A stretch of DNA of 64,000 bases from an uncultured Acidovorax sp. (GCA_913774625.1 CAJYHL010000010.1:124001-188000); one strand, 5' to 3'. Numbered from the stretch's first letter, positions 36,523 to 47,506 are shown. Made by a program: numbers and translations. Notes: generated from the sequence alone by a model not told the origin.

Positions 36523-37020
36523 ATGCCTACCACCCTGCAAGCCCAATCCCCCGTGGCGGCCGCCAAGAAAGATCCCAAGCTGGCCAACAACTGGAAGAAC
36601 AAGGCGGCCGAAGAGCTGACCGACGCCGAAGTGCTGTCCATGCCCGAAAGCGAGTACATGAACGAAAAGCAGATGGCGTTCTTCCGCCACAAGCTGGTTC
36701 AGCTCAAGCAGGACATCCACAACAGCGCCGGCGAAACCACCGAGCACCTGCGCGAAGACACCGTGGTCGTTCCAGATCCGGCCGACCGCGCCACCATCGA
36801 GGAAGAGCACGCGCTCGAATTGCGCACGCGTGACCGCGAGCGCAAGCTGCTCAAGAAGATCGAGCAGTCCATCGCCCGCATCGACGCCGGCGACTACGGC
36901 TACTGCGACGAGACCGGCGAGCCCATCGGCGTCGGCCGCCTGCTGGCGCGCCCCACCGCCACGCTGTCGCTGGAAGCCCAGCAGCGCCGCGAGCTCAAGC
37001 AGAAGATGTTCGGCGACTGA
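36523..37020 (+). CDS. dksA: DksA-family RNA polymerase-binding factor lacking most zinc ligands
   Basis: 165-aa partner of ppGpp that acts through the polymerase secondary channel. The coiled-coil tip region and DPADRATIEEEHALELRTRDRE match DksA. The zinc finger is degenerate: YGYCDETGEPIGVGRLLARPTATLSLEAQQ keeps only the first of four cysteines. Single-cysteine DksA proteins are known in alpha- and some betaproteobacteria and work without zinc. An N-terminal extension (MPTTLQAQSPVAAAKKDPKL) precedes the conserved part. The neighbour is a CobW-family metal GTPase gene, 413 bp upstream. Confidence 0.92.
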   Translation: MPTTLQAQSPVAAAKKDPKLANNWKNKAAEELTDAEVLSMPESEYMNEKQMAFFRHKLVQLKQDIHNSAGETTEHLREDTVVVPDPADRATIEEEHALELRTRDRERKLLKKIEQSIARIDAGDYGYCDETGEPIGVGRLLARPTATLSLEAQQRRELKQKMFGD

Positions 37021-37081
37021 GCCGCGCCGGACCGCATCGCTGCCAGGCCCGCGACCAGGCTGAAGCATTGCGACATCGACC

Positions 37082-38791
37082 ATGAGCAAGGACGAACCCT
37101 CCCGGGGACTGCTGTCCAAGGTGGTGCGCTTCGTGCGCAACCCGACAGGCCGCGGCTCCGAGGACGAAGCGGCCGAGGACGACCGCGACAGCCTGCAGAC
37201 CCGGCAGATGCTCAAGGACATGATCGAGCGCAAGCGCCGCAACGACTTCGTGCGGCGCCGCGAATTCGATCAGCTGCGCCAGTTGCGCCAGCGCGGCGCG
37301 CTACAGGCCCAGCGCATCGACGACTCCGCCGTGCGGCCCTCGTTCCTGGAGATCGAAAGCGGCTTCGGAGCCTCGTCGCCGGACGACCGCGCCGGAACGA
37401 TCCGCAAGATCGACGAGATCGAGGAGCAGATGTCCCAGCAGTGGTGGCGCAGCCGCCAGGCGCCGATCGCCGCTGCGGCGCCGGCGCCGTCCGCATCGCC
37501 CTCCGAAGAAGAGGCGCGCCAGGCCCGCGCCTTCGCGCCCACCACCCCCCTTCAATTGCCGTCCCAGGACCTGGACCTGCGAGCGCACGGGCAGGACGAG
37601 CTTGCGCAGTGGCGCAACTGGGCCGTCCGGCCCGCGGTCCGGCCGGAAGGCGCAGGCGCGGCGCCGGCCACTGCGCTGCCCCCGTCTGCCGCCGCGTCCG
37701 GCGCTCCTGCGGCCTTCCGGCACGACCCCGATCTGGAAGAGGCGGCCATCCGTTTCGCCAGCGGCGATGCGGCCGGCGCGGAAGCCGCGCTGCGCGAGCT
37801 GCTGGCGCAGCAGGCGCAGGCGGAGCACGCCGCGCCGCAGGAGGTCTGGCTGGCGCTCTTCGACCTGTACCGCGCCACCGGCCAGCAGGAGCCTTTCGAG
37901 GCGCTGGCCATCGAATTCGCCGGCCGGTTCGGCCGGTCCGCGCCGCTCTGGTTCTCGCTGCCCGAGCTGGCGGGCATGCCGCCCGAGCCGCCAGGGTCGG
38001 CGCCTGCCATGCCCGCGCGAGAATTCAAGTGGACCGCTCCCGCGGACCTGGCTCCGCAATCGGTGGCGGCGCTGAAAGCCTCCACGCAGCGCGCTGCAGC
38101 ACCCTGGGATCTGACCTGGACGCGCCTGCAGCGCATCGACGCCGCAGCGGTGCCCGCGCTCGCCGACCTCTTCACCCAGTGGGCCGAGCAGCGCGATGCG
38201 CATCTGGCCTTCCATGGCGTGGAGGCCCTGCTCGACGTGCTGCAGGCGGGCACGCCCTCCGGCGACAGCAGCGCCCCGCCGCAGGGCTGGCGGCTGCGCC
38301 TGGCGGCGCTGCGCCTGCTGGGCCGGCTGGATGAGTTCGAGCTGGTGGCGCTGGACTACTGCGTGACCTACGAGGTCTCGCCCCCGTCCTGGGCTCCGCC
38401 GCTGTGCGTGTGCAGCGGCGGTGGCGGTGCCACCGACTGGGCGGCGCTGGAAGACATGGCGGGCGATCCGCACACGGGCTTTGGCGCCGAGTCTTCGTTC
38501 CTGCCGTCGCAAGCCGACAGTCAGGCGCGCCTGGCCGGCGTGGTGGAGGGTGACGCCGCGCCGCTGCTGGAGCCGCTGGCGCTGGCCGCCGGCACCGGAC
38601 CGCTGGTGGTGGCCTGCGATCGCCTGATCCGCATGGATTTCGCCGCTGCCGGCTCGGTGCTGAACTGGTCCGCCGAGCAGCAGGCGCAGGGCGGCCTGGT
38701 GCATTTCGTGCAGCTGCCGCGCCTGGTGGCGGTGTTCTTCAACGTGGTCGGCATCGGCGAGCACGCCCGCATCGTGCCGCGCACGAACTGA
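37082..38791 (+). CDS. STAS-domain-containing hypothetical protein
   Basis: 569-aa protein without signal peptide or membrane segment. The N-terminus is charged and partly coiled ([20 protein letters not shown]); the middle is Pro/Ala-rich linker; a helical stretch ([20 protein letters not shown]) looks TPR-like or FimV-like; the last ~90 residues resemble a STAS/MlaB-type domain ([40 protein letters not shown]). It lies between dksA and hslV on the same strand, a neighbourhood I recall from other Burkholderiales. Function unknown. Confidence 0.8.
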   Translation: MSKDEPSRGLLSKVVRFVRNPTGRGSEDEAAEDDRDSLQTRQMLKDMIERKRRNDFVRRREFDQLRQLRQRGALQAQRIDDSAVRPSFLEIESGFGASSPDDRAGTIRKIDEIEEQMSQQWWRSRQAPIAAAAPAPSASPSEEEARQARAFAPTTPLQLPSQDLDLRAHGQDELAQWRNWAVRPAVRPEGAGAAPATALPPSAAASGAPAAFRHDPDLEEAAIRFASGDAAGAEAALRELLAQQAQAEHAAPQEVWLALFDLYRATGQQEPFEALAIEFAGRFGRSAPLWFSLPELAGMPPEPPGSAPAMPAREFKWTAPADLAPQSVAALKASTQRAAAPWDLTWTRLQRIDAAAVPALADLFTQWAEQRDAHLAFHGVEALLDVLQAGTPSGDSSAPPQGWRLRLAALRLLGRLDEFELVALDYCVTYEVSPPSWAPPLCVCSGGGGATDWAALEDMAGDPHTGFGAESSFLPSQADSQARLAGVVEGDAAPLLEPLALAAGTGPLVVACDRLIRMDFAAAGSVLNWSAEQQAQGGLVHFVQLPRLVAVFFNVVGIGEHARIVPRTN

Positions 38792-38856
38792 GGCTCCGCC
38801 CGCCGCCGCCCCCGGCGCGCTTGCAAAGCCCGGCGCAGCCCCCATCTGCGGGCGCT

Positions 38857-39402
38857 ATGGAACAGTTTCACGGCACCACCATCCTCAGCGTCCGCCGCCA
38901 GACGGCGGACGGCATACAGGTCGCCATCGGCGGCGACGGCCAGGTCACCCTGGGCAACATCGTGGTCAAGGGCACGGCGCGCAAGGTGCGCAAGCTCTAC
39001 CACGGCAAGGTGCTGGCGGGCTTCGCCGGCGCCACGGCGGATGCGTTCACCCTCTTCGAGCGCTTCGAGGCCAAGCTGGAAAAGCATCAGGGCCACCTGA
39101 CCCGCGCTGCCATCGAGCTGACCAAGGACTGGCGCACCGACCGCGTGCTGCGCCGCCTGGAAGCCATGCTGGCCGTGGCCGACGAGAGCGCCTCGCTCAT
39201 CATCACCGGCAACGGCGACGTGCTGGAGCCCGAGCAGGGCATCGTCGCCATCGGCTCGGGCGGCGCCTATGCGCATTCGGCTGCCAAGGCGCTGCTGAAC
39301 CACACCGAGCTGTCCGCCGAAGAGGTGGTGAGGAAGTCGCTGCAGATCGCCGGCGAGCTCTGCATCTACACCAACATGAACCACACCATCGAGACGCTGT
39401 GA
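38857..39402 (+). CDS. hslV: ATP-dependent protease subunit HslV (ClpQ)
   Basis: 181-aa threonine peptidase of the HslUV chamber. The mature protein should start at Thr after MEQFHG ([13 protein letters not shown]), the catalytic nucleophile; [33 protein letters not shown] is typical. The ATG at 38857 is chosen because it leaves the normal short propeptide. It pairs with hslU, 117 bp downstream, which supplies the unfoldase. Confidence 0.97.
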   Translation: MEQFHGTTILSVRRQTADGIQVAIGGDGQVTLGNIVVKGTARKVRKLYHGKVLAGFAGATADAFTLFERFEAKLEKHQGHLTRAAIELTKDWRTDRVLRRLEAMLAVADESASLIITGNGDVLEPEQGIVAIGSGGAYAHSAAKALLNHTELSAEEVVRKSLQIAGELCIYTNMNHTIETL

Positions 39403-39435
39403 GCGCGGCCCCCGGGCTGCATCACCTCTCGATTT

Positions 39436-39479
39436 GCTATTGATTTGGTAGCTTCCTGCGCAGATGGATCTTGCGCAGG
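39436..39479 (+). repeat. Palindrome pair between hslV and hslU: GCTAT/GTAGC and CCTGCGCA/TGCGCAGG
   Basis: A GCTAT-TGATTTG-GTAGC stem is followed by a perfect 8-bp stem (CCTGCGCA, 9-base loop, TGCGCAGG) and then GGCCTTTTTGG. The second stem with its short T-run could act as an attenuator between the two genes or be an interspersed palindromic element; the first stem resembles the AGCTAT/ATAGCT repeats elsewhere in the window. Confidence 0.55.
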
Positions 39480-39519
39480 CGGCCTTTTTGGCTTTGAACT
39501 GCAAAGGCAGGCACCGCAC

Positions 39520-40842
39520 ATGTCCTCCATGACCCCCCAGGAAATCGTCTCCGAACTCGACCGCCACATCGTGGGCCAGCACGGCGCCAAGCGCGCCGTG
39601 GCCATCGCTCTGCGCAACCGCTGGCGCCGCCAGCAGGTGGAAGGCGGGCTGCGCCAGGAGATCACGCCCAAGAACATCCTCATGATCGGCCCCACCGGCG
39701 TGGGCAAGACCGAGATCGCCCGGCGCCTGGCGCGGCTGGCCGATGCGCCCTTCATCAAGGTCGAGGCCACCAAGTTCACCGAGGTGGGCTACGTGGGCAA
39801 GGACGTCGATTCCATCATCCGCGACCTGGTGGAGATCGCCGTCAAGCAGACGCGCGAGGCCGACATGAAGGGCCTGCGCGCCCGCGCCGAAGACGCCGCG
39901 GAAGACCGCATCCTCGACGTGCTGGTGCCGGCGGCCCGCACGGCCGGCGACGTGCCGCCCGCCGACAGCACGGCGCGCCAGGTCTTCCGCAAGAAGCTGC
40001 GCGAGGGGCAGCTGAACGACAAGGAGATCGAGATCGAGCTGGCCGACGCCCGCCCGCAGCTGGAGATCATGGGCCCGCAGGGCATGGCGGAGATGGCCGA
40101 GCAGTTGCGCGGCATGTTCAGCCAGATGGGCCAGGAGCGCCGCAAGACGCGCCGCCTCAAGATCGGCGATGCGCTCAAGCAACTGACCGACGAGGAGGCC
40201 GCCAAGCTGGTCAACGAGGAGGACGTCAAGACCCGCGCCCTGCAGAACGCCGAGCAGAACGGCATCGTCTTCCTGGACGAGATCGACAAGGTCGCCACCC
40301 GCCAGGAGACGAGCGGTTCCGACGTGTCGCGCCAGGGCGTGCAGCGCGACCTGCTGCCCCTGGTGGAGGGCACGACGGTGTCCACCAAGTACGGCATGGT
40401 CAAGACCGACCACATCCTCTTCATCGCCTCGGGCGCCTTCCACCTGTCCAAGCCCAGCGACCTGATCCCCGAGCTGCAGGGGCGCTTCCCGATCCGGGTG
40501 GAGCTGGAGTCGCTGTCGGTGCAGGACTTCGAGGCCATCCTCACGAACACCCATGCCTCGCTGGTCAAGCAGTACCAGGCGCTGCTGGCCACCGAGGGCG
40601 TGACGCTGGAATTCACGCCCGAAGGCATCACCCGGCTGGCCCGCATCGCCTTCGAGGTCAACGAGCGCACAGAGAACATCGGCGCGCGGCGCCTGTCCAC
40701 GGTGATGGAGCGCCTGCTGGACGAGGTGAGCTTCGACGCGGCACGGCTATCGGGCCAGCAGGTGTCGATTGATGCTGCCTATGTCGATGCGCGGCTCGAG
40801 TCCCTGAGCCAGGACGAGGACCTGTCCCGATACATCTTGTAG
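39520..40842 (+). CDS. hslU: ATP-dependent protease ATPase subunit HslU (ClpY)
   Basis: 440-aa AAA+ unfoldase that feeds substrates to HslV. Walker [16 protein letters not shown], the GYVG pore loop in [14 protein letters not shown], an I-domain with many charged residues, Walker [13 protein letters not shown], sensor residues in [20 protein letters not shown] and the C-terminal LSRYIL tail that docks into HslV. The ATG at 39520 follows an AGGCAGG sequence. Confidence 0.97.
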   Translation: MSSMTPQEIVSELDRHIVGQHGAKRAVAIALRNRWRRQQVEGGLRQEITPKNILMIGPTGVGKTEIARRLARLADAPFIKVEATKFTEVGYVGKDVDSIIRDLVEIAVKQTREADMKGLRARAEDAAEDRILDVLVPAARTAGDVPPADSTARQVFRKKLREGQLNDKEIEIELADARPQLEIMGPQGMAEMAEQLRGMFSQMGQERRKTRRLKIGDALKQLTDEEAAKLVNEEDVKTRALQNAEQNGIVFLDEIDKVATRQETSGSDVSRQGVQRDLLPLVEGTTVSTKYGMVKTDHILFIASGAFHLSKPSDLIPELQGRFPIRVELESLSVQDFEAILTNTHASLVKQYQALLATEGVTLEFTPEGITRLARIAFEVNERTENIGARRLSTVMERLLDEVSFDAARLSGQQVSIDAAYVDARLESLSQDEDLSRYIL

Positions 40843-40989
40843 TCGTATGGGGCCACAGCCCCGGCAGCTTCAGGTTGCACTTGCATACCACCACCTAAGT
40901 GCTTGCACGATAAGGATTTTCAGCGGATTCCGCCTTTGGAATTCGCTTCTAAGTCCTTGATTTCATTGCAAAGTTTTATGTAACCCCCC
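40843..40989. other. Spacer after hslU, with a small GGGGC-CACA-GCCCC hairpin
   Basis: A perfect 5-bp stem with a CACA loop lies seven bases after the hslU stop and may help end the hslVU transcript, though no T-run follows. The rest is AT-richer than its surroundings and leads into the dcw promoter. No gene is visible. Confidence 0.4.
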
Positions 40990-41017
40990 TTGAATGGTGT
41001 GCTTTTCCTGCTACAGT
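40990..41017 (+). promoter_or_regulatory. Candidate sigma-70 promoter of the dcw cluster (TTGAAT-N16-TACAGT)
   Basis: A reasonable -35/-10 pair about 90 bp before mraZ, the only good one in this spacer. Its -10 overlaps the first of the AGTG repeats that MraZ is expected to bind, which would let MraZ block the promoter. Confidence 0.55.
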
Positions 41018-41049
41018 GGGAAAAAGTGCAATTAAGTGGTGAGAAGTGC
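41015..41049 (+). promoter_or_regulatory. Four AGTG repeats at exact 10-bp spacing (MraZ operator)
   Basis: AGTG begins at 41015, 41025, 41035 and 41045, giving AGTGGGAAAA, AGTGCAATTA, AGTGGTGAGA, AGTGCC. MraZ rings are known to bind short direct repeats spaced one helical turn apart before mraZ (TGGG-type in E. coli, AAAGTG-type in mollicutes). The spacing and place fit well. Confidence 0.8.
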
Positions 41050-41103
41050 CTTTTTGCTCCATTCCGGGGTCGAAAAGGTCGCCACCAACCTGGGGTTCCA
41101 TTC

Positions 41104-41532
41104 GTGTTTCAAGGGGCGTCATCGCTGAGTCTCGATGCCAAGGGGCGGCTGTCTGTGCCGACCCGGCATCGTGACGTCCTCTCGGCGACGGCTGGCGGCC
41201 AGCTCACCATCACCAAGCACCCGCACGGCTGCCTGATGGTGTTCCCGCGCCCCGAATGGGAAAAATTCCGCGAACGCATCGCCGAGCTGCCCATGTCGGC
41301 CCAGTGGTGGAAGCGCATCTTCCTGGGCAATGCGCAGGACGTCGAAATGGACGGCACGGGCCGCGTGCTGGTGTCGCCCGAGCTGCGCCAGGCTGCCGGC
41401 ATCACGCGCGACACCATGCTGCTGGGCATGGGCAACCACTTCGAGCTCTGGGACAAGGCCACCTACGAGGCCAAGGAAGCCGAAGCCATGCAGGCCGCCA
41501 TGCCCGAAGTCTTCCAGGACTTCTCTTTCTAG
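41104..41532 (+). CDS. mraZ: Transcriptional regulator MraZ
   Basis: 142-aa AbrB-like DNA-binding protein forming rings from two MraZ repeats per chain: [18 protein letters not shown] and the second [18 protein letters not shown]. It represses its own operon in other bacteria. The GTG start before [14 protein letters not shown] matches the family N-terminus; the track start is 38 codons too early. Head of the dcw cluster, nine bases before rsmH. Confidence 0.95.
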   Translation: MFQGASSLSLDAKGRLSVPTRHRDVLSATAGGQLTITKHPHGCLMVFPRPEWEKFRERIAELPMSAQWWKRIFLGNAQDVEMDGTGRVLVSPELRQAAGITRDTMLLGMGNHFELWDKATYEAKEAEAMQAAMPEVFQDFSF

Positions 41533-41540
41533 GTCCGACG

Positions 41541-42473
41541 GTGCAATCCACCTTGCTGCAACACACCACCGTACTGCTGGACGAAGCGGTCGATGCCCTG
41601 CTGGGCGCGGCCGGCGAGCCGGCGGCCGGCACCTTCATCGACGGGACCTTCGGACGCGGAGGGCATTCGCGCCGCATATTGCTGCGGCTCGGGCCGGGGG
41701 GGCGCCTGCTGGCGTTCGACAAGGACCCCGAAGCCATAGCCGAGGCAGCGCGCATCACCGATGCGCGTTTTTCCATTCGGCACGAGGGTTTTCGCCATCT
41801 CGGCGAACTGCCTCCGGCGAGCGCCGCCGGCGTGCTGCTGGACCTGGGCGTCAGCTCGCCTCAGATCGACAGCCCCGCGCGGGGCTTCAGTTTCCGTTTC
41901 GACGGCCCGCTGGACATGCGCATGGACACCACGCGCGGCCAGAGCGTGGCCGAGTGGCTCGCCGATGCCGAAGTCGGGCAGATTGCGGAGGTGATACGTG
42001 AATACGGCGAAGAGCGGTTTGCTGGCCCCATTGCAAAGGCGATTGTTGCTCGCCGGCAGGAACGCGGCCCCATCGGCAGCACTGCCGAGCTGGCCGAGCT
42101 CGTGGCTGGTGCGGTCCGCACCCGCGAACAAGGCCAGAACCCTGCAACACGCACCTTCCAGGCTCTTCGGATTTTCATCAATGCCGAGCTGGAGGAACTG
42201 CAGCAGGCGCTAGAGGCCAGCCTGCGCGTGCTGGCGCCGGGCGGGCGGCTGGTGGTCATCAGCTTCCATTCGCTCGAAGACCGCATCGTCAAGCAGTTCA
42301 TCGCCCAGCATTCCAAGGAGGTCTATGACCGCCGTGCGCCGTTCGCGGCGCCGCAGCCCATGCGCCTGGCAGCGCTGGACCGCATCAAGCCCGGCGCCGC
42401 CGAGGTGGCCGCCAACCCGCGAGCGCGCAGCGCCGTGATGCGGGTGGCCGAGCGAACGGAAGTCCCGGCATGA
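41541..42473 (+). CDS. rsmH: 16S rRNA m4C1402 methyltransferase RsmH (MraW)
   Basis: 310-aa SAM-dependent enzyme that N4-methylates C1402 in the decoding centre. It begins [19 protein letters not shown] after a GTG start; SAM site [30 protein letters not shown], and the tail [16 protein letters not shown] are RsmH signatures. Start chosen over longer track frames because [10 protein letters not shown] is the family start. The stop overlaps ftsL as ATGA. Confidence 0.96.
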   Translation: MQSTLLQHTTVLLDEAVDALLGAAGEPAAGTFIDGTFGRGGHSRRILLRLGPGGRLLAFDKDPEAIAEAARITDARFSIRHEGFRHLGELPPASAAGVLLDLGVSSPQIDSPARGFSFRFDGPLDMRMDTTRGQSVAEWLADAEVGQIAEVIREYGEERFAGPIAKAIVARRQERGPIGSTAELAELVAGAVRTREQGQNPATRTFQALRIFINAELEELQQALEASLRVLAPGGRLVVISFHSLEDRIVKQFIAQHSKEVYDRRAPFAAPQPMRLAALDRIKPGAAEVAANPRARSAVMRVAERTEVPA

Positions 42474-42805
42474 CGCGGCTCAACCTGGTGCTGCTGCTGG
42501 CGGTGATGGTCAGCGCGATGTTCGTGGTGCGCACGCAGTACGAGTCGCGCCTGCTGTTCACCGAGCTCGACCGCGCGGTGGCCGAATCGCGCCGGCTGGA
42601 GACCGAGCACCAGCGCCTGCAGGTCGAAAAGCGCGCCCAGGCCACGCCGCTGCGCATCGAGAAGCTCGCGCGCGACCGTCTGCAGATGCGCACGGCCACG
42701 CCCGCGATCACCCAGTACGTGACCGACAGCGGCGCCATCGTGCCGCCTGTGGCTGCGCCCGAGCCGGCAGCCTCCGCGCAGAGCGCGAGCGGGAGGCGTC
42801 CATGA
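42470..42805 (+). CDS. ftsL: Cell division protein FtsL
   Basis: 111-aa single-pass membrane protein: a short cytoplasmic start, one helix ([17 protein letters not shown]) and a periplasmic coiled coil ([25 protein letters not shown]). It forms the FtsQLB complex that activates septal synthesis by FtsWI. The sequence varies across species, so place in the cluster (rsmH-ftsL-ftsI) and topology carry the call. ATGA overlaps on both sides. Confidence 0.93.
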   Translation: MTRLNLVLLLAVMVSAMFVVRTQYESRLLFTELDRAVAESRRLETEHQRLQVEKRAQATPLRIEKLARDRLQMRTATPAITQYVTDSGAIVPPVAAPEPAASAQSASGRRP

Positions 42806-44553
42806 GGAACAGCCGCAGCGTCAACTACACCTCCAGCCCGCTGCTGGCGTCGCGCACGCCGCTCTGGCGCAGCAAGTTCATCGTCGCCCTGGTGGCCTTG
42901 GGCTTCGTGGGCCTGGCCGCCCGCGCCGCCTACGTGCAGGTGTTCGACAACGCCTTCTTCCAGCGCCAGGGAGAGGTGCGCTTCGCCCGCACGCTGGAAC
43001 TGCCGGCCAACCGGGGCCGCATCCTCGACCGCAACGGCCTGATCCTCGCCTCCAGCGTGCCGGCCGCCAGCATCTGGGCCATTCCCGAAGACGTGGAGCA
43101 GGACGACCCCGAGGTCAAGGCCAAGCTGCGCCAACTGGCCAAGCTGCTGGAGATGCCGCAGTCCGCGCTGCAGGCCAAGCTGGCCGACGAGGACAAGACC
43201 TTCGTCTGGATCAAGCGCCAGCTCGACTGGGAGGTGGGCCAGCAGATCACCGCGCTGAACATCAAGGGCATCTACCTGCGCAAGGAGTACAAGCGCCAGT
43301 ACCCCGAGGGCGAGGCCGCAGCGCACGTCGTGGGCTTCACCAACGTGGAAGACCAGGGCCAGGAAGGCATCGAGCTGGCGTTCAACAAGGAGCTGGGCGG
43401 CAAGGCTGGCTCGCGCCGCGTCATCAAGGACCGCCTGGGCCGCGTGGTCGAAGGGGTCGGCGCCGACGTGCCGCCCGTGGACGGCCAGGACGTGCAGCTG
43501 TCCATCGACAGCAAGGTGCAGTTCTTCGCCTACCAGAAGCTGCGCGACCAGGTGGCGCTGCACAAGGCCAAGGCCGGCAGCGTGGTGGTGATCGACGCGC
43601 ACACGGGCGAATTGCTGGCGCTGGCCAACTACCCCAGCTACGTGCCCGACAAGCGCCAGAACCTCACCGGCGAGCAGCTGCGCAACCGCGCCATCACCGA
43701 CGTGTTCGAGCCCGGCTCGACCATGAAGCCCTTCACCATCGGCCTGGCGCTGGAGACCGGCCGCGTGCGGCCCGACACCATCATCGACACCAACCCCGGC
43801 CGCGTCACCGTCACCGGCTCCACCATCTCCGACACCAGCAACCACGGCGTGCTGACCGTGGAAGGCGTGATCCAGAAGTCCAGCAACGTGGGCACGACCA
43901 AGATCGCGATGACGCTGCCGGCCAAGGAGATGTGGGAAACCTTCAGCGCCGCCGGCTTCGGCCAGAAGCCGCAGATCCACTTCCCCGGCGTGGTGACCGG
44001 GCGCCTGCGCCCCTACAAGACCTGGCGGCCGATCGAGCAGGCCACCATGTCCTACGGCTACGGCCTCTCGGCCAGTCTGCTGCAGATGGCGCGTTCCTAT
44101 ACCGTGTTCGCCAACGACGGCAAGATCATTCCCGCCACCATCCTGAAGAACGACCAGCCCGCCGTCGGCGTGCCGGTCTTCTCCGAGCGCACGGCCGCGC
44201 AGATCCGCAAGATGCTGCAGATGGCCGCCGGTCCGGGCGGCACGGGCCAGCAGGCGCAGACCGTGGGCTACTCGGTGGGCGGCAAGTCCGGCACGGCCCG
44301 CAAGCAGGTGGGCAAGCACTATGCAGCCGGCAAGTACCGCGGCTGGTTCACCGGCCTCGCGCCCATCGACAAGCCCCGCATCATCGTGGCCGTGATGATC
44401 GACGAGCCCAGCGACGGCGTGTTCTACGGCGGCGCCGTGGCCGCGCCCGTGTTCAGCGTGGTGGTGCAGCAGACCCTGCGCATGATGGGTGTGCAGCCCG
44501 ACATGGCGGTCAAGCCCCAGATCGTCGCCGATACCGTGAAGGAGCCGCTATGA
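42802..44553 (+). CDS. ftsI: Peptidoglycan D,D-transpeptidase FtsI (PBP3)
   Basis: 583-aa septal transpeptidase. N-terminal membrane anchor (FIVALVALGFVGLAARAAYV), pedestal domain (ELPANRGRILDRNGLILASS), and the penicillin-binding domain with the active-site triad: SxxK in FEPGSTMKPFTIG, SxN in QKSSNVGTTKIA and KSGT in VGGKSGTARK. It works with FtsW at the division site. Coupled to ftsL and murE by ATGA overlaps. Confidence 0.97.
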   Translation: MRNSRSVNYTSSPLLASRTPLWRSKFIVALVALGFVGLAARAAYVQVFDNAFFQRQGEVRFARTLELPANRGRILDRNGLILASSVPAASIWAIPEDVEQDDPEVKAKLRQLAKLLEMPQSALQAKLADEDKTFVWIKRQLDWEVGQQITALNIKGIYLRKEYKRQYPEGEAAAHVVGFTNVEDQGQEGIELAFNKELGGKAGSRRVIKDRLGRVVEGVGADVPPVDGQDVQLSIDSKVQFFAYQKLRDQVALHKAKAGSVVVIDAHTGELLALANYPSYVPDKRQNLTGEQLRNRAITDVFEPGSTMKPFTIGLALETGRVRPDTIIDTNPGRVTVTGSTISDTSNHGVLTVEGVIQKSSNVGTTKIAMTLPAKEMWETFSAAGFGQKPQIHFPGVVTGRLRPYKTWRPIEQATMSYGYGLSASLLQMARSYTVFANDGKIIPATILKNDQPAVGVPVFSERTAAQIRKMLQMAAGPGGTGQQAQTVGYSVGGKSGTARKQVGKHYAAGKYRGWFTGLAPIDKPRIIVAVMIDEPSDGVFYGGAVAAPVFSVVVQQTLRMMGVQPDMAVKPQIVADTVKEPL

Positions 44554-46061
44554 CCCAGGCCGCCCTCTCCCTCGCCTCGGTGCAGGACGTGGTGCTCTGG
44601 CTGCGCGACCGCGTCACCGGCACGCTGCAGACCGACAGCCGCCTGGTCATGCCCGGCGACGGTTTCGTCGCCTGGCCCGGCGCCGCCACCGACGGCCGCG
44701 CCCATGTGGGCGAGGCGCTGGCGCGCGGCGCCACGGCCTGCCTGGTGGAGCAGGAGGGCATCGAGCGCTTCGGCTTCGAGGTTCCGCAGGTCGCCGCGCT
44801 GCGCGGCCTGAAGGCGGCGCTGGGCCTGATCGCCACCGAATGGTTCGGCCTGCCCACCCACCGGCTGGACGTGCTGGCCGTGACCGGCACCAACGGCAAG
44901 ACCAGCACCGCCTGGTGGTTGGCCGAGGCGCTCAACGTGCTCGACCGCGAGCGGCTCGGCGTACCCGGCGGCTGCGCGGTGGTGGGCACCCTGGGCGCGG
45001 GCCGGCCGCCCATGCTGGAGACCACGGGCATGACCACGCCCGACCCGGTGCGGCTGCAGCGCGTGTTCCAGCGTTTCGCCGACGCGGGCCATACGGCCTG
45101 CGCCATCGAGGCCTCGTCCATCGGCCTGGCCGAGCACCGGCTGGCCGGCACCCGCGTGCGCGTGGCGCTCTTCACCAACTTCACCCAGGACCATCTGGAC
45201 TACCACTCCACCATGGCCGCCTACTGGCAGGCCAAGGCCATGCTCTTCGACGCGCCCGGCCTGCAGGCCGCGGTGGTCAACATCGACGACCTGCGCGGCG
45301 CCGAACTGCACGCCACGCTGTCCGAGCGTCCGCTGGATCTCTGGAGCATCTCCCTGCGCGGCCCGGCCCGGCTGCAGGCGCGCGACATCGTCCATGGCGA
45401 CGAGGGCCTGGCCTTCACCGTGGCCGAAGGCGCCCATGCCCACGTGCTGCAGACCCGGCTGATCGGGCTCTACAACGTCTCCAACCTGCTGGGCGTGATC
45501 GCGGCGATGCGCGCCATCGGCGTGCCGCTGGAGCATGCGCTCTACGCCTGCGCCCAGCTCACGCCCGTGCCCGGCCGCATGCAGCAGATCAGCCAGCCCG
45601 GCCAGCCGCTGGTGGCCGTGGACTACGCCCACACGCCCGACGCGCTCGACCAGGCGCTGCTGGCCCTGCGGCCCGTGGCCCAGGCGCGCGGCGGGCGCCT
45701 GTGGTGCGTGTTCGGCTGCGGCGGCAACCGCGATGCGGCCAAGCGTCCGCTGATGGGCGCCGCCGCGCAGCAGCGGGCCGACCGCGTGCTGGTCACCAGC
45801 GACAACCCCCGCGGCGAAGATCCGGCCGGGATCATCCACCAGATCCTGCAGGGCTGCGTCGCCGGCCTGACCGTGCAGGCCGAACCCGACCGCGCCGCCG
45901 CCATCGCGCTGGCGCTGCGCGATGCTGCTCCCGAAGACGTGGTGCTGATCGCCGGCAAGGGCCACGAGGACTACCAGGAGACGGCCGGCGAGCGCCGCCC
46001 GTTCTCCGACATGGAACATGCCCGCGCCGCCCTGGCCCGGCGTTCTGGGAGCGCCGCATGA
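44550..46061 (+). CDS. murE: UDP-MurNAc-tripeptide synthetase MurE (meso-DAP adding)
   Basis: 503-aa cytoplasmic Mur ligase. ATP site [13 protein letters not shown], carbamylated-Lys region [10 protein letters not shown], and the amino-acid-specificity motif SDNPRGEDP, whose DNPR points to meso-diaminopimelate. The ATG overlapping the ftsI stop is chosen; the track ORF carries a shadow of ftsI. The N-terminal UDP-binding domain has [17 protein letters not shown]. Confidence 0.96.
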   Translation: MTQAALSLASVQDVVLWLRDRVTGTLQTDSRLVMPGDGFVAWPGAATDGRAHVGEALARGATACLVEQEGIERFGFEVPQVAALRGLKAALGLIATEWFGLPTHRLDVLAVTGTNGKTSTAWWLAEALNVLDRERLGVPGGCAVVGTLGAGRPPMLETTGMTTPDPVRLQRVFQRFADAGHTACAIEASSIGLAEHRLAGTRVRVALFTNFTQDHLDYHSTMAAYWQAKAMLFDAPGLQAAVVNIDDLRGAELHATLSERPLDLWSISLRGPARLQARDIVHGDEGLAFTVAEGAHAHVLQTRLIGLYNVSNLLGVIAAMRAIGVPLEHALYACAQLTPVPGRMQQISQPGQPLVAVDYAHTPDALDQALLALRPVAQARGGRLWCVFGCGGNRDAAKRPLMGAAAQQRADRVLVTSDNPRGEDPAGIIHQILQGCVAGLTVQAEPDRAAAIALALRDAAPEDVVLIAGKGHEDYQETAGERRPFSDMEHARAALARRSGSAA

Positions 46062-47506
46062 ACGACCGGCAAGCTCCCATGCTCACCCTGCAGCAGGCCC
46101 ATGCGCTGCTGGCCGGCCGCGTACCCGGCGCGCGCCTGGTCGGCGACGGTGCCACGCCGCTGTCGCGCGTGCATACCGACACGCGCACGCTGGCCGCGGG
46201 CGACCTGTTCGTCGCGCTCAAGGGCGAGCGCTTCGATGCCAACGCCTTCCTGGCCGATGCGCGCGCCGCGGGTGCCGCCGCCGCGCTGGCGCACGGCGGG
46301 CTGGAGGCCGCAGGCCTGGCCGGCATCGAAGTGCCCGACACGCTCAAGGCCCTGGGCGCGCTGGCGGCCGGCTGGCGCGCGCAGTTCGCCCTGCCGCTGA
46401 TCGGCGTGACCGGCAGCAACGGCAAGACCACCGTCACCCAGATGTGCGCCGCCGTGCTGCGCGCCTGGCAGGGGGATGCCGCCTTCGCCACCCAGGGCAA
46501 CTTCAACAACGACATCGGCGTGCCGCTGATGCTGCTGCGCCTCACCGCCGCGCACCGCGCCGCCGTGATCGAGATGGGCATGAACCATCCGGGCGAGATC
46601 GCCTATCTGGCGGACCTGGCCCGACCCACGGTGGCGCTGGTCAACAACGCGCAGCGCGAGCACCTCGAATTCATGCATACGGTGGAAGCCGTGGCACGCG
46701 AGAACGGCTCGGTGCTGTCCGCGCTGCCGCCGGACGGCGTGGCCGTGTTCCCGGCGGGCGATGCCTACACGCCGCTCTGGCGCGGGCTGGCGGCCGGCCG
46801 CCGCTGCATCACCTTCAGCGCTGCGCCCGAAGCGGGCGGCGAGGTGCACTGCATCGCCGCCGACTGGCAGGGCGGGGCCTGGCAGGTCCGCATCGCCACG
46901 CCGGCCGGCAGCTTCGCCGCCACGCTGCACATCGCGGGCCGCCACAACGTGGTCAACGCGCTGGCCGTGACGGCCTGCGCCGTCGCGGCCGGCGTGCCGC
47001 TCGCGGCCATCGCCCAGGGGCTGGCCGCGTTCGAGCCGGTCAAGGGCCGCTCGCGCGCCTTCGCGCTGGCCCAGGGCGCACGCAGCCTGACCGTGGTGGA
47101 CGACACCTACAACGCCAACCCGGACTCCATGCAGGCCGCCATCGACGTGCTGGCCGAGCTGCCCGGCCCGCGCCTGCTGGTGCTGGGCGACATGGGCGAG
47201 GTCGGGAACGAGGGGCCCCGCTTCCATGCGGAGGCGGGGGAGCAGGCGCGCCAGGGCGGCATCGAGCAGCTCTATGCCCTGGGCGCGCAGAGCACGCATG
47301 CCGCGGCGGCCTTCGGCCCGGCGGCGCGGCATTTCGACGACATGGCATCGCTGCAGGCAGCGGTGCGCGAGGCGCTGCCCGCGGTGGGCAGCGTGCTGGT
47401 GAAGGGATCCCGGTTCATGAAGATGGAGCAAGTGGTGCAGGTGCTGGAAGCCGACGCACAGGAACAAGCGGGCCGCGGCCCGGCGCGGGAGGTGTCCGCA
47501 TGCTGA
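46058..47506 (+). CDS. murF: UDP-MurNAc-tripeptide--D-Ala-D-Ala ligase MurF
   Basis: 482-aa Mur ligase that adds the D-Ala-D-Ala dipeptide. N-domain [27 protein letters not shown] site [32 protein letters not shown] and the C-terminal [19 protein letters not shown] are MurF signatures. The ATG overlaps the murE stop; the end overlaps the mraY start by 7 bp. Confidence 0.96.
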   Translation: MNDRQAPMLTLQQAHALLAGRVPGARLVGDGATPLSRVHTDTRTLAAGDLFVALKGERFDANAFLADARAAGAAAALAHGGLEAAGLAGIEVPDTLKALGALAAGWRAQFALPLIGVTGSNGKTTVTQMCAAVLRAWQGDAAFATQGNFNNDIGVPLMLLRLTAAHRAAVIEMGMNHPGEIAYLADLARPTVALVNNAQREHLEFMHTVEAVARENGSVLSALPPDGVAVFPAGDAYTPLWRGLAAGRRCITFSAAPEAGGEVHCIAADWQGGAWQVRIATPAGSFAATLHIAGRHNVVNALAVTACAVAAGVPLAAIAQGLAAFEPVKGRSRAFALAQGARSLTVVDDTYNANPDSMQAAIDVLAELPGPRLLVLGDMGEVGNEGPRFHAEAGEQARQGGIEQLYALGAQSTHAAAAFGPAARHFDDMASLQAAVREALPAVGSVLVKGSRFMKMEQVVQVLEADAQEQAGRGPAREVSAC

